From positions 1-43,831 of the forward strand of contig NZ_VFUA01000053.1 of the NCBI RefSeq assembly GCF_006440735.1: 43,831 bases of DNA, written 5' to 3'. The notes under the pieces were generated by a model. The model did not search any database. It was not told the DNA's origin and saw nothing but the letters and a program-made list of their open reading frames with translations. This stretch comes from Mesorhizobium sp. B2-7-1. GTDB lineage: Bacteria > Pseudomonadota > Alphaproteobacteria > Rhizobiales > Rhizobiaceae. Positions within the stretch are counted from its first letter, which is position 1. Every line of letters starts with the position of its first letter. A program made the translations under genes and the position numbers. Positions 15,980-24,683 of this stretch are shown one piece after another.

Positions 15980-18900
15980 TTACGTTGCTGCCGCTCCGCC
16001 GTCCTGCCCCTCCTTCGGCTCCTTCACCCTGAACCAAGTCACGTAAAGCGCCGGCAGGAACAGCAGGGTGATCGCCGTGCCGGCGATGATGCCGCCCATC
16101 ATGGCGTAGGCCATCGGTCCCCAGAACACTTCGCGCGCGATCGGGATCAGGGCCAGGCTGGCGGCCGCGGCGGTCAGCGCGATCGGCCGCATGCGATGCT
16201 CGGTCGCCTCGATCACCGCCGCCCAGCGGTCCTTGCCTTCGGCGACGAGGTCCTCGATCTGCACGATCAGGATGACCGAGTTGCGGATCAGGATGCCGAT
16301 CAGCGCCAGCACGCCGAGAATGGCGACGAAACCCAGCGGCGCGCCGCTGGGCACAAGCGCCGCCACCACGCCGATCAGGCCGAGCGGCGCCACCGCCACC
16401 ACCAGGAACAGGCGCTGGAAGCTCTGCAACTGCACCATCAGGATGGTCGCCATGATGAACAGCATCAGCGGCACCACGGCCGCGATCGGCCCCTGGCTCT
16501 TGGCGCTTTCCTCGACGGAGCCCGCCGTCTCGACCGAATAGCCGGGCGGCAGCTTGGCGATAAAGGCTTCGACCGACGGCTCCAGCTCGGTGACGACGGT
16601 GGCCGGCAGTACGTCGCCGACCAGCCCGGCGCGCACGGTGATCGTCGGCGTCCGGTTGCGGCGCCACACGGTCGGCTGCTCGAGGTCGTAGCGGAAGTTG
16701 GCGACCGCGGCGAGCGGGATCGCTTCGCCGTTTCCGGTCGGCAGCTGCATGTTCTGCAGCGTCTCGATCGAGCCGCGCTCGGCTTCGCGCGATCGCGCCA
16801 CGACATTGATGAGATATGTCGCGTCGCGCACCTGCGTGATCGTCGAGCCGCCCACCGTGCTGTTCAGCGCGCTGGCGATGTCGGACGAGGTGATGCCGAG
16901 CTGGCGCGCCTTGTCCTGCAGCACGTCGACCCTCAACACGCGCTGCGGCTCGTTCCAGTCGAAGGTCGGCGCGGCAAGCTTCGGATTGGCCGAGATCACG
17001 CCGGCAAACTGCTGCGCGAGTTCCCGCACCGTTTGGATGTCGGGACCGCCGACGCGGTACTGCACTGGACGCCCGACCGGTGGCCCGAGCTCGAGCGGCT
17101 TGACGAAGGCATCGGTGCCGACAAACTCCGCGCGCAGCAGCTTCTCCAGCGCCGGTTTCACCCGGTTGCGTGCCTCGATGCTCTTGGTGACGATCACCGT
17201 CTGGCCGAAATAGGGATTGGCCGGCTGCACGTCATAGGCCAGCACGAAGCGCACCGCGCCCTGGCCGATATAGGAGGAGAAGTGGTCGATGTCGGGATTG
17301 CCGACCAGCGCGCGCTGCTCGAAGCGCTCCATCTGGTCGCGCGTCTCGGTGATCGAGGAGTTTTGCGGCAGGTTCCAGTCGACGATCAGCTCCGGCCGAT
17401 CGGAAGGCGGGAAGAACTGCTGCTGCACAAGCCCGAAGCCGGCGATCGAAGCCGCGAACAGAAGCACCGTCACGATGATCGTCAGCCAATGGCGGCGCAC
17501 CGAGAAGACGAGCACGCGCCTGAACAGCGAGGTGAAGCGGCCAGGCTGGTCGTGATGCTTGGCCTTCATCGTCGCCGGCAGGATGGTGACGCCGAGCAGC
17601 GGCGCAAACAGCACCGCCACGATCCATGACACAAGCAAGGACACCGCGATGACGACGAAGAGCGTGAAGGTGTATTCGCCGGCGGCGCTCGAATTGAGGC
17701 CGATCGGGATGAAGCCGGCGACCGTCACCAGCGTGCCGGTCAGCATCGGGAAGGCGGTCGACGTGTACACATAAGTCGCCGCCTTGCGCAGATTGTCACC
17801 CACCTCCAGCCGCGCCACCATCATCTCGACCGCGATCATCGCGTCGTCGACCAACAGCCCGAGCGCGATGATCAGCGCGCCGAGCGAAATGCGCTGCAGC
17901 GATATCCCGAGATATTCCATGACGGTGAAGGTGATCGCGAGCACCAGGGGTATCGACAGCGCGACCACGAAGCCGGCGCGCAGCCCGAGGCTGATGAAGG
18001 AGACGGCGAGCACGATGGCGACGGCTTCGAACAGCGCCCGCGTGAAGCCGGACACCGCCTCCTCGACGATGACCGGCTGGTCGGCGACCAGATGCACGCC
18101 GACGCCGACCGGCAAATCGGCCAGCACCTTCTGCATCTCCTCGTGCAGCGCCTCGCCGAATTTCAGCAGATTGGCGTTGGGCTTCATGCCGATGGCGAGC
18201 CCGATCGCGCCCTGGCCGTTGAAGCGGAACAGGGCAGTCGGTGGGTCGACATAGCCGCGCCGGATCGTCGCCACGTCGCTCAGCCGGAAGAAGCGGTCGT
18301 TGACGCGCAGGTTGATGGCCCGCAGGCTCTCCTCGGAGGTGAACTGGCCGCCGACGCGCACGCTGATGCGCTCCGGCCCGGATTGGATGACGCCGGACGG
18401 CGTGATCGCGTTCTGCGCCTGCAGGCTGGCGACGATCGCCTGCTGGTTGAGGCCGAGCGCCGCGATCTGGCGGGTCGAGAATTCGAGGTAGATGGCCTCG
18501 TCCTGCGCCCCGACCAGATCGACCTTGCCGGCATTCGGCACGGTCAGGATCCTGGTGCGGACGTCCTCGACATAGTCGCGCAATTGGCGCGGCGTCAGCC
18601 CGTCGGCGGTGAAGGCATAGATGTTGCCGTAGACGTCGCCGAAACGGTCGTTGAAGAACGGCCCCTGCACGCCCTGCGGGAACTGCGCCTTGATGTCGTT
18701 GACCATGTTGCGCACCTGAAGCCAGTTCGGCACGACGTCGCGCGCCTTGGTGGTGTCCTTCAGGTTGACGAAGATGACGGTCTGGCCGGCGGTGGTGACG
18801 GAGCGGGTGAAGTCGAGGCTGTCGAGCTCCTCGAGCTTCTTCTCGATGCGGTCGGTCACCTGCTGCACCGTTTCCTTGACCGAGGCTCCGGGCCAGTTGG

Positions 18901-19054
18901 CCTGGATGATCATGGTCTTGATGGTGAAGGCAGGGTCTTCCTCGCGGCCGAGGTTGAGATAGGAGAAGATGCCGGCCACCACGAAGACCAGCATGAAATA
19001 CCAGACCAGCGAACGGTGGCCGAGCGCCCAGTCGGAGAGATTGAAGCCCTTCAT
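15980..19054 (-). CDS. RND efflux pump inner-membrane subunit (HAE-1/AcrB-like family)
   Basis: 1024 residues, the usual RND length, with N-terminal helix (SLVWYFMLVFVVAGIFSYL), two large periplasmic loops and eleven further helices. The proton-relay Asp pair is present in GLLVDDAMIAVE (about residue 400). In the later relay helix the position that is Lys940 in E. coli AcrB appears as Arg (IGILIRNSVILIVQ). The pump exports substrates by proton antiport through a tripartite complex. It is preceded, with 1-4 nt overlaps, by two membrane fusion protein genes, as in the TriABC pump of Pseudomonas aeruginosa. No outer membrane channel gene or local regulator is present, so it probably uses a channel encoded elsewhere. 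Substrate unknown. Confidence 0.93.
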   Translation of the reverse strand: MKGFNLSDWALGHRSLVWYFMLVFVVAGIFSYLNLGREEDPAFTIKTMIIQANWPGASVKETVQQVTDRIEKKLEELDSLDFTRSVTTAGQTVIFVNLKDTTKARDVVPNWLQVRNMVNDIKAQFPQGVQGPFFNDRFGDVYGNIYAFTADGLTPRQLRDYVEDVRTRILTVPNAGKVDLVGAQDEAIYLEFSTRQIAALGLNQQAIVASLQAQNAITPSGVIQSGPERISVRVGGQFTSEESLRAINLRVNDRFFRLSDVATIRRGYVDPPTALFRFNGQGAIGLAIGMKPNANLLKFGEALHEEMQKVLADLPVGVGVHLVADQPVIVEEAVSGFTRALFEAVAIVLAVSFISLGLRAGFVVALSIPLVLAITFTVMEYLGISLQRISLGALIIALGLLVDDAMIAVEMMVARLEVGDNLRKAATYVYTSTAFPMLTGTLVTVAGFIPIGLNSSAAGEYTFTLFVVIAVSLLVSWIVAVLFAPLLGVTILPATMKAKHHDQPGRFTSLFRRVLVFSVRRHWLTIIVTVLLFAASIAGFGLVQQQFFPPSDRPELIVDWNLPQNSSITETRDQMERFEQRALVGNPDIDHFSSYIGQGAVRFVLAYDVQPANPYFGQTVIVTKSIEARNRVKPALEKLLRAEFVGTDAFVKPLELGPPVGRPVQYRVGGPDIQTVRELAQQFAGVISANPKLAAPTFDWNEPQRVLRVDVLQDKARQLGITSSDIASALNSTVGGSTITQVRDATYLINVVARSREAERGSIETLQNMQLPTGNGEAIPLAAVANFRYDLEQPTVWRRNRTPTITVRAGLVGDVLPATVVTELEPSVEAFIAKLPPGYSVETAGSVEESAKSQGPIAAVVPLMLFIMATILMVQLQSFQRLFLVVAVAPLGLIGVVAALVPSGAPLGFVAILGVLALIGILIRNSVILIVQIEDLVAEGKDRWAAVIEATEHRMRPIALTAAAASLALIPIAREVFWGPMAYAMMGGIIAGTAITLLFLPALYVTWFRVKEPKEGQDGGAAAT

Positions 19055-20127
19055 CAGACCCCTCCCTCCGGTACTTTGACCTTTTGGCCTTCGCTCAGGC
19101 TGTGCACGCCCGCGGTGACGACGCGCATGCCGGCCTCGAGCCCTTCCGCCACCGTGAAGCTGCCGCCGCCCTTCGAGGCGACCTTGATCTCGCGCGTGCT
19201 CACGCTGGAGGATCGCGGATCGACGATCCAGACTTTCTCCGAGCCGTCCTTTTCGAGCAGCGCCGATATCGGCAGTTCGATTGTCGGCGCGACTTTGGTC
19301 ATGCGCGTCGCCGTGATCGTCGAGCCGAGCCGGAAAGCCGTCGGCGGATTGACCAGCGTCAGCTTGACGCGCCGTGTGCGGGTTGTGCCTTCCGACTGCG
19401 GCGCGATCTCGCGCAGCTTGGCGTCCGCCTTGATGCTCGGCACCGACTGCAGAACGATCTCGAAGGGCATGCCGACGGTGAGGTCGCCGACCAGCTGGTC
19501 GGGGATGTCGACCACCGCCTCGCGCGGGTCGGTGCGCGCCACGGTGACGACGGTCTGCCCGGCCGAAACGGTCTGGCCGACTTCGGCGCCGGTAGCGGTG
19601 ACGACGCCGTCGAAATCGGAAAACAGCCGGGCGTAGCCGAGCTGCTCCTGCGACTTGGCCAAAGCGGCATTGGCGCGCTCCACGCCGGCTTCCGCCGCCT
19701 GCCGCGCTTGCTTCGCGGCATCGAAAGTGGCTTGCGAGGTGTTGGCCGAGGCAAGCAGCTGCCGCTGGCGATCCTCGCTGGCGGCGGCGTTGGTGAACTG
19801 CGCCTGCGCGTTCGACAGATCGGCTTTCGATGCCTGGACGGCAAGCTCCAGCGCCGTCGGGTCGAGCGCCGCGATGGTCGTGCCCTTGGTGACGAGGTCA
19901 CCGACCTTGACGTCGCGCGAGACGACGCGGCCGAGCAGGCGGAAGGCAAGGTCGGCGCTGAATTGCGGCTCGACCGAACCGGCGAAGCCGAAGGTCTCGA
20001 CTGTCTTCGGTTCGATCATCACCGACAGCACCGGCCGGATGATCTCCGGCGGCTTCTCTTCCGAGCGCGAGCAGGCGGCAAGCGCTGCAAGGACGAGCAG
20101 GGGAGCGATGCGCGGCAATCGGCTCAT
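19054..20127 (-). CDS. RND membrane fusion protein (periplasmic adaptor), second of two
   Basis: 357 residues. Lipoprotein signal with lipobox LAAC (Cys near residue 19). Adaptor architecture: barrel-sandwich/lipoyl halves (SRDVKVGDLVTKGTTIAALDP and DGVVTATGAEVGQTVSAGQ), a coiled-coil hairpin between them (about residues 95-160, rich in Ala/Gln), then beta-barrel and membrane-proximal domains. The last base is shared with the first base of the RND gene, and the start overlaps the upstream adaptor gene by ATGA, so all three are translationally coupled. It differs clearly from the other adaptor, so this is not a recent duplication. Confidence 0.9.
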   Translation of the reverse strand: MSRLPRIAPLLVLAALAACSRSEEKPPEIIRPVLSVMIEPKTVETFGFAGSVEPQFSADLAFRLLGRVVSRDVKVGDLVTKGTTIAALDPTALELAVQASKADLSNAQAQFTNAAASEDRQRQLLASANTSQATFDAAKQARQAAEAGVERANAALAKSQEQLGYARLFSDFDGVVTATGAEVGQTVSAGQTVVTVARTDPREAVVDIPDQLVGDLTVGMPFEIVLQSVPSIKADAKLREIAPQSEGTTRTRRVKLTLVNPPTAFRLGSTITATRMTKVAPTIELPISALLEKDGSEKVWIVDPRSSSVSTREIKVASKGGGSFTVAEGLEAGMRVVTAGVHSLSEGQKVKVPEGGV

Positions 20128-21260
20128 TGGTTCGCCCCCGCCACCTCGATCCTCTGTCCGGGACTGAGCAACTGTCCGCCGGCGGTGACGACGCTCTGGC
20201 CTTCCTGCAAACCCTTGTCGACGACGACGATACCGGAATCGAAGGCGAGCACGTCGACCGGCGCCGTCGCCACCGCCTTGCTCGACGGGTCGACGATCCA
20301 GACGGCGGGCTTGCCCGCCGTCGAGGTCAGCGCCTGCCAGGGCAAAAGGATGGCTTTCACCGACCTGGCGCTGACCGTGCCGATCACGGCCGCGCCCAGC
20401 GGCATGCCGGCGGGCGTGTCGGGGATGCCGACCTTGACCCGGATCGATCCCGACTGGGTATCGACCGCCGGCGAGATTTCGCGCACCTTGCCCACAGCCC
20501 TGATCTGTGGGTCCGACAGCAGCGTGATCGTCACCGCGGGCGAGGGCGGCGTCTGGGCAACCAGCGTTTCATGCACGTTGAAGACCGCGTCGCGGTCGCC
20601 GTCCTCGGCGATGGTGAACACGGTCTGCGCCGCCTGCACCACCTGCCCGGCCTCGACCTGGCGCGCGGTGATGACGCCGGCGGCGCCCGCCTTGAGCTCG
20701 GTATAGGAAAGGTTTTCCTTGGCGTTGGCTAAGGCGCTCTGCGCCGCGTCGACGCTGCCTTGCGACACTTTCAGCGTCTGGTTGGCGGTGTCGAATTCCC
20801 GTCTCGTCGTGAAACCCTGCGAAAGCAGCGTCTTTTGCCGCTGGTAGGTGGCCGCGGCCTGGGTCAGCTGCGCCTGCGCCGCGTCGAGATCGGCCTGGGC
20901 CGAACGCAGGTCGGATTCCTGTTCCTGCGGGTCGATGCGGGCAAGCACCGCGCCCTGGTCGACATGCTGGCCGACATCGACCAGACGTTCGGCGACCCGG
21001 CCGCCGACGCGGAACGACAGATTGTTGAGCGTGCGTGCCGCGATCACCCCGGTCAGCGAGGTCCGTGGCGCGTAGTTGGCGAGCACGACCGTCTGCGTCG
21101 TCACCACCACCGGCAATTTCTTTTCCGCCGCCTGCTGCTTCTGGCAGCCGGCCGCCGAAAGCGCCGCGCCGGCACAAGCCAGCAGCAGCAAGGTTTTTGC
21201 ACGAACAAGCAGGCGGAGCGGCGAAGACGGCAAGGCGGACGATGTCGCGTTCCTGCTCAT
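20124..21260 (-). CDS. RND membrane fusion protein (periplasmic adaptor), first of two
   Basis: 378 residues from ATG 21260. Signal region LLLLACAGAALSAAGC gives a lipobox SAAGC (Cys near 39). Adaptor parts: first lipoyl half (VAERLVDVGQHVDQGAVLARIDP), coiled coil (about residues 100-170: DLRSAQADLDAAQAQLTQAA and following), second lipoyl half (AGAAGVITARQVEAGQVVQA), beta-barrel and C-terminal domain. It heads the pump operon. The 284 bp upstream, divergent from the aminotransferase gene, contain a family A palindrome and no regulator gene. Confidence 0.9.
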   Translation of the reverse strand: MSRNATSSALPSSPLRLLVRAKTLLLLACAGAALSAAGCQKQQAAEKKLPVVVTTQTVVLANYAPRTSLTGVIAARTLNNLSFRVGGRVAERLVDVGQHVDQGAVLARIDPQEQESDLRSAQADLDAAQAQLTQAAATYQRQKTLLSQGFTTRREFDTANQTLKVSQGSVDAAQSALANAKENLSYTELKAGAAGVITARQVEAGQVVQAAQTVFTIAEDGDRDAVFNVHETLVAQTPPSPAVTITLLSDPQIRAVGKVREISPAVDTQSGSIRVKVGIPDTPAGMPLGAAVIGTVSARSVKAILLPWQALTSTAGKPAVWIVDPSSKAVATAPVDVLAFDSGIVVVDKGLQEGQSVVTAGGQLLSPGQRIEVAGANQ

Positions 21261-21400
21261 GGGTTCCCCTCAACCCGTGGGAGCCGCTCCTGACGGCGGC
21301 ACGTCGCGGATGAAACGAGATTAATCGATCGGCGGGAAAAGGAAACCATTTCCGAGGCATGCATCGCCGGGCTGGTTAAGATCGTTTCTTTCTGTCTGAC

Positions 21401-21446
21401 GCAATTCCGCACGGACCGCGCCACACTTTCCTGGAATTGCTTCTAG
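21401..21446 (-). repeat. Mosaic palindromic repeat, family A copy 2 (reverse orientation)
   Basis: GCAATTCCGCACGGACCGCG ... CACTTTCCTGGAATTGC is the reverse-orientation core found four more times in the window. It lies between the divergent RND and aminotransferase operons and ends with CTAGG, as other copies end in CTAG. The second hairpin of the full element is not evident here. Confidence 0.75.
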
Positions 21447-21559
21447 GCAGGCCCAACTGACGGGACCATGTGCCGACTTGAGCAAAACGTGAAATAAGGC
21501 CAGAAGGGATTTCAACGGCATCAACGAGAACGGGCCCAATCTCGATGAGGGATGACCCG

Positions 21560-22849
21560 ATGAGGGACGAGATGAAGAATTCAGCCATTTCCGAACGCAA
21601 GAACCAGTCGATCTCGCGCGGCGTCGGCATGACGACGCAGATCTACGCCGATCGCGCCGAGAATTCGGAAATCTGGGATGTCGAAGGCCGCCGCTATATC
21701 GACTTTTCGTCGGGCATCGCCGTGGTCAACACCGGCCATCGCCACCCGAAGGTGATCGAGGCCGTCAAGGCGCAGCTCGACCGCTTCACCCACACCTGCC
21801 ACCAGGTCGTGCCCTATGAGAGCTACGTGCATCTCGCCGAGCGGCTGAACGGCATGCTGCCCGGCAAGTTCGACAAGAAGACCATCTTCGTCACCACCGG
21901 CGCCGAGGCGGTCGAGAACGCCATAAAGGTCGCCCGCAACGCCACCGGCCGCCAGGCGGTCATCGCCTTTTCCGGCGGCTTCCATGGCCGTACCTTCATG
22001 GGCATGGCGCTGACCGGCAAGGTCGTGCCCTACAAGGTCGGCTTCGGCGCCATGCCGGGCGATGTCTTCCACGCGCCTTTCCCGGTCGCGCTGCACGGCG
22101 TCTCGGCCGCGGATTCGCTGGCCGCGCTCGACAAGCTGTTCAAGGCCGATGTCGATCCGGCCAGAGTCGCCGCCATCATCGTCGAGCCGGTGCAGGGCGA
22201 GGGCGGCTTCTACGAGGCGCCGCGCGATTTCATGGCAGCCCTTCGCAAGATCTGCGACCAGCATGGCATCCTGCTCGTCGCCGACGAGGTGCAGACCGGC
22301 TTTGCCCGCACCGGCAAGATGTTCGCCATGGATCATCATGACGTGGCGCCCGACCTCACCACCATGGCCAAGAGCCTTGCCGGCGGCTTCCCGCTGTCGG
22401 CCGTCACCGGCCGCGCCGAGATCATGGACGCGCCCGGCCCCGGCGGTCTCGGCGGCACCTATGGCGGCAGCCCGATCGGCGTCGCCGCGGCGCACGCCGT
22501 GCTCGACGTCATCGACGAGGAAAAGCTCTGCGACCGCGCCAATGCGCTCGGCGCCAGGCTGAAGCAGCGGCTTGAATCGATCCGCGACGACGTCCCGGAG
22601 ATCGTCGACATCCGCGGCCCGGGCTTCATGAACGCGGTCGAGTTCAACGACGTGAAGAAGGGCCTGCCGTCGGCCGAATTCGCCAACGCGGTCAGGCTGA
22701 AGGCGCTGGACAAGGGCCTCATCCTGCTCACCTGCGGCGTCTACGGCAACGTCATCCGCTTCCTGTCGCCGATCACCATCCAGGACGGCGTCATGACCGA
22801 GGCGCTGGATATACTGGAAACCTCGATCCGCGACGCACGGGTGGCTTAA
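21560..22849 (+). CDS. gabT: Class III aminotransferase, 4-aminobutyrate transaminase type
   Basis: Three in-frame ATGs (21545, 21560, 21572) follow each other; 21560 is preferred because GAGGGA ends 7 nt before it (429 residues). The PLP fold type I enzyme shows TTGAEAVENAIKVAR (PLP phosphate site, about residue 112), the GFHGRT motif, DEVQTGFARTGKMFAMDH with the conserved Asp, and the lysine that forms the internal aldimine in TMAKSLAGGFPLSAV. Overall pattern and length fit GabT, which moves the amino group of GABA to 2-oxoglutarate. Related enzymes acting on 5-aminovalerate or other omega-amino acids look much alike, and no succinate-semialdehyde dehydrogenase gene is adjacent. Confidence 0.82.
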   Translation: MRDEMKNSAISERKNQSISRGVGMTTQIYADRAENSEIWDVEGRRYIDFSSGIAVVNTGHRHPKVIEAVKAQLDRFTHTCHQVVPYESYVHLAERLNGMLPGKFDKKTIFVTTGAEAVENAIKVARNATGRQAVIAFSGGFHGRTFMGMALTGKVVPYKVGFGAMPGDVFHAPFPVALHGVSAADSLAALDKLFKADVDPARVAAIIVEPVQGEGGFYEAPRDFMAALRKICDQHGILLVADEVQTGFARTGKMFAMDHHDVAPDLTTMAKSLAGGFPLSAVTGRAEIMDAPGPGGLGGTYGGSPIGVAAAHAVLDVIDEEKLCDRANALGARLKQRLESIRDDVPEIVDIRGPGFMNAVEFNDVKKGLPSAEFANAVRLKALDKGLILLTCGVYGNVIRFLSPITIQDGVMTEALDILETSIRDARVA

Positions 22850-22903
22850 TCGAAGTTGTCAGAGTGTCGGCTTCAACTATCCTTGGGCGTTTTCCCTTCA
22901 TCG

Positions 22904-22994
22904 AAAATGCCTGGATGTCGCGCGAGCCATGCAGGATGCGCTCAACGCGCACATTGTTGCCCTCGACGGTACTCCCGAGCGTTGTTATCATCAT
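22904..22994 (-). pseudogene. Probable remnant of a RelE/ParE-type toxin (C-terminal end)
   Basis: Between the aminotransferase and the reductase gene the minus strand encodes VEGNNVRVERILHGSRDIQAF, which matches the last strand of ParE/RelE toxins (typically ...VRILHGRRDI...). Only about 30 residues from ATG 22994 look toxin-like; the N-terminal two thirds and any antitoxin are missing, and the frame continues with unrelated sequence to 22791 inside gabT. I read it as the stump of a lost toxin-antitoxin module; a coincidental match cannot be excluded. Confidence 0.45.
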
Positions 22995-23008
22995 ACTGGA
23001 TTGAACAA

Positions 23009-24262
23009 TCAGCTCGCCGCCCGGGTCGGTTCGTCCTGACTGAAGGCCGCGAGCGCCGCCTTCAGTGCATCCGGCCCGCCCGCCACCGTTTGCGGCGTCG
23101 GCGAGAAGCCGGCGCCGAGCATCTTGCGGCCGAGCATATGGTCGGCCGGGCGGTTGACGGATTCGATGCCGAGCAGCCGGTCGCCGGCATAGTGGTAGAT
23201 CGAGAACCTGTTGTCGGCGAGATCGCCGAGCACAACGTGGCTGTCCCCGCCTTGCGTCAGTCCCACCATCTGCAGCTTCATGTCGCCGATATCCGACCAG
23301 AACCATGGCACCGCTGAGAACGGTTCGACATGGCCGAGGATGGTGCGCGCGGCAAGCCGCGCTTGGTCGGTGGCGTTCTGCACCGATTCCAGCCGCACGT
23401 CGCCGCCTGTGAACCAGTGGCGATAGGCGGCGGCGTCGCCGATGGCGAGGATTTCGGGAACAGAGCTCCGCATATGCTGGTCGACGCGGATGCCGTTGCC
23501 GGTGGCCAGGCCGGCGGCTTCGGCCAGTTCGACATTGGGCACCACGCCGATGCCGATGATCACCATTTGCGCCGGCAGGCGCTCGCCGCCGGAGGTGATC
23601 GCGGCCGAGACGCGGCCGCCTTCGCCCTCGAGCCGGGCGACGGTGGTGCCGGTCAGGATGCGCACGCCGGTCGCCTCCAGGCGCTGGCGCACATGGGAAG
23701 CGATCACCGGCGCCACGGCGCGGCCAAGCAGCCGGTCGACCGCCTCGACGACGGTGACGTTGCGGCCCGCGGCTCTCAGTGTCGCCGCGATCTCTAGGCC
23801 GATGAAGCCGCCGCCGAGAATGACCACGTCCTCGGTTTGCGCGCTGAGCTCGCGGATCAGGCGCGCATCGGCCAGCGAGCGCAGCGAGACCACGCCGGCA
23901 AGGCCGGCGCCGTCGAGCTTGAGCAGGCGCGGCCGCGAGCCGGTCGCGAGGATCAGCCGGTCGAAGCGGAGCGTCCCACCGCCTGCGACATTCAACTGGC
24001 TCGCGCGGGCATCGATGCGCTCGATGCGAACGCCCGGCCGGTAATCGATGGTGTTGCCGGTGTAGAACGCTTCGCCGCGCAAGGGCTGCGGCTTAGCCTC
24101 GGCATCCTTGATGAAGGTCTTGGACAGCGGCGGCTTGTGATAGGGCAGTTCCTTCTCATCGCCGATCAGGACGACAGGACCTTCATAGCCCTCTTCGCGC
24201 AGGCTGGCTGCGGCCTGCACGCCGGCATGGCCGGCACCGACAATCACAACCCCGTTCGTCAT
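23009..24262 (-). CDS. FAD/NAD(P)-dependent ferredoxin or rubredoxin reductase-like oxidoreductase
   Basis: 417 residues from ATG 24262 with AAGGA upstream; an upstream in-frame start would add 29 residues lacking family character. Two Rossmann motifs are clear: VVIVGAGHAGVQAAASL (FAD, residues 4-20) and VVILGGGFIGLEIAATL (NAD(P)H, about 148-164), then EILAIGDAA of the FAD-binding end and a C-terminal reductase domain with the WFWSD element. This layout is that of putidaredoxin, rhodocoxin and rubredoxin reductases. No ferredoxin or P450 gene is adjacent. It is divergent from the iron operon, with an Irr box 153 bp upstream of its start, so iron control is plausible. The partner protein is unknown. 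Confidence 0.85.
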   Translation of the reverse strand: MTNGVVIVGAGHAGVQAAASLREEGYEGPVVLIGDEKELPYHKPPLSKTFIKDAEAKPQPLRGEAFYTGNTIDYRPGVRIERIDARASQLNVAGGGTLRFDRLILATGSRPRLLKLDGAGLAGVVSLRSLADARLIRELSAQTEDVVILGGGFIGLEIAATLRAAGRNVTVVEAVDRLLGRAVAPVIASHVRQRLEATGVRILTGTTVARLEGEGGRVSAAITSGGERLPAQMVIIGIGVVPNVELAEAAGLATGNGIRVDQHMRSSVPEILAIGDAAAYRHWFTGGDVRLESVQNATDQARLAARTILGHVEPFSAVPWFWSDIGDMKLQMVGLTQGGDSHVVLGDLADNRFSIYHYAGDRLLGIESVNRPADHMLGRKMLGAGFSPTPQTVAGGPDALKAALAAFSQDEPTRAAS

Positions 24263-24414
24263 CGCAATCCTTTTACTCAGCAAATCTAGGCTCTTGCGCC
24301 AGGTGGCGATTGTCTTCCACCGCCGCAAGGGTAGGCGTCCGGGTCGCACCCAGAACGGCCGCCTGTCAATCCTGTCTCCCGGTCGGGCGATCGTCTTAAA
24401 GTTGATAATCCTAG

Positions 24415-24431
24415 TTTAGAATAGTTCTAAA
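24415..24431. promoter_or_regulatory. Irr iron-control element (ICE)
   Basis: TTTAGAA TAG TTCTAAA is a perfect match to the ICE palindrome TTTAGAA-N3-TTCTAAA bound by Irr, the heme-responsive iron regulator of rhizobia and Brucella. It lies in the 421-bp gap between the divergent reductase and the imelysin operon, about 78 bp upstream of the start predicted from the promoter at 24466-24494. An upstream position suggests activation in low iron, but an overlapping promoter (TAGAAT at 24417-24422) would make it a repressor site. The rest of the gap shows no gene. Confidence 0.85.
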
Positions 24432-24465
24432 CTATTGTTTCAATTGAATTTTTTCTGCAGCGCCA

Positions 24466-24494
24466 GTTGACTCCCGGCCTCGCCATCGCTTTAT
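24466..24494 (+). promoter_or_regulatory. Promoter of the imelysin/bacterioferritin operon
   Basis: GTTGAC (24466-24471), 17 bp, CTTTAT (24489-24494): five of six matches in each hexamer of the rhizobial consensus CTTGAC-N17-CTATAT. Transcription from about 24501 would leave a leader near 183 nt. Confidence 0.55.
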
Positions 24495-24683
24495 GGAGAG
24501 CTGCGCGCAAAGCGCATCCCTTTGATGTCTGGGCCTTGAACCCTTTCGATTGGAGGCAAGTGGGTGTCTTTTTATCGCGAACCGCGCATCGGCGCGGCCA
24601 CCATTTTTCCCGGCATGCTCATGCCTCGGCGCGGGTGGACACATGCGCCTATTGTTGAGTTTCCAAAGAACTGGAGAAGGATA

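Noticed and set aside
19054..21260. The two RND adaptors as a recent tandem duplication
   Set aside because: Their sequences differ throughout, including signal peptide, coiled coil and C-terminus.
24415..24431. Fur box or RirA iron-responsive box
   Set aside because: The perfect TTTAGAA-N3-TTCTAAA matches the Irr ICE and not the 19-bp Fur palindrome or the TGA-N9-TCA-type RirA motif.
24564..24683. Imelysin start at GTG 24564 with a 40-residue N-terminal extension
   Set aside because: The extension has no signal-peptide character, while ATG 24684 has a strong ribosome site and directly precedes a clear signal peptide.
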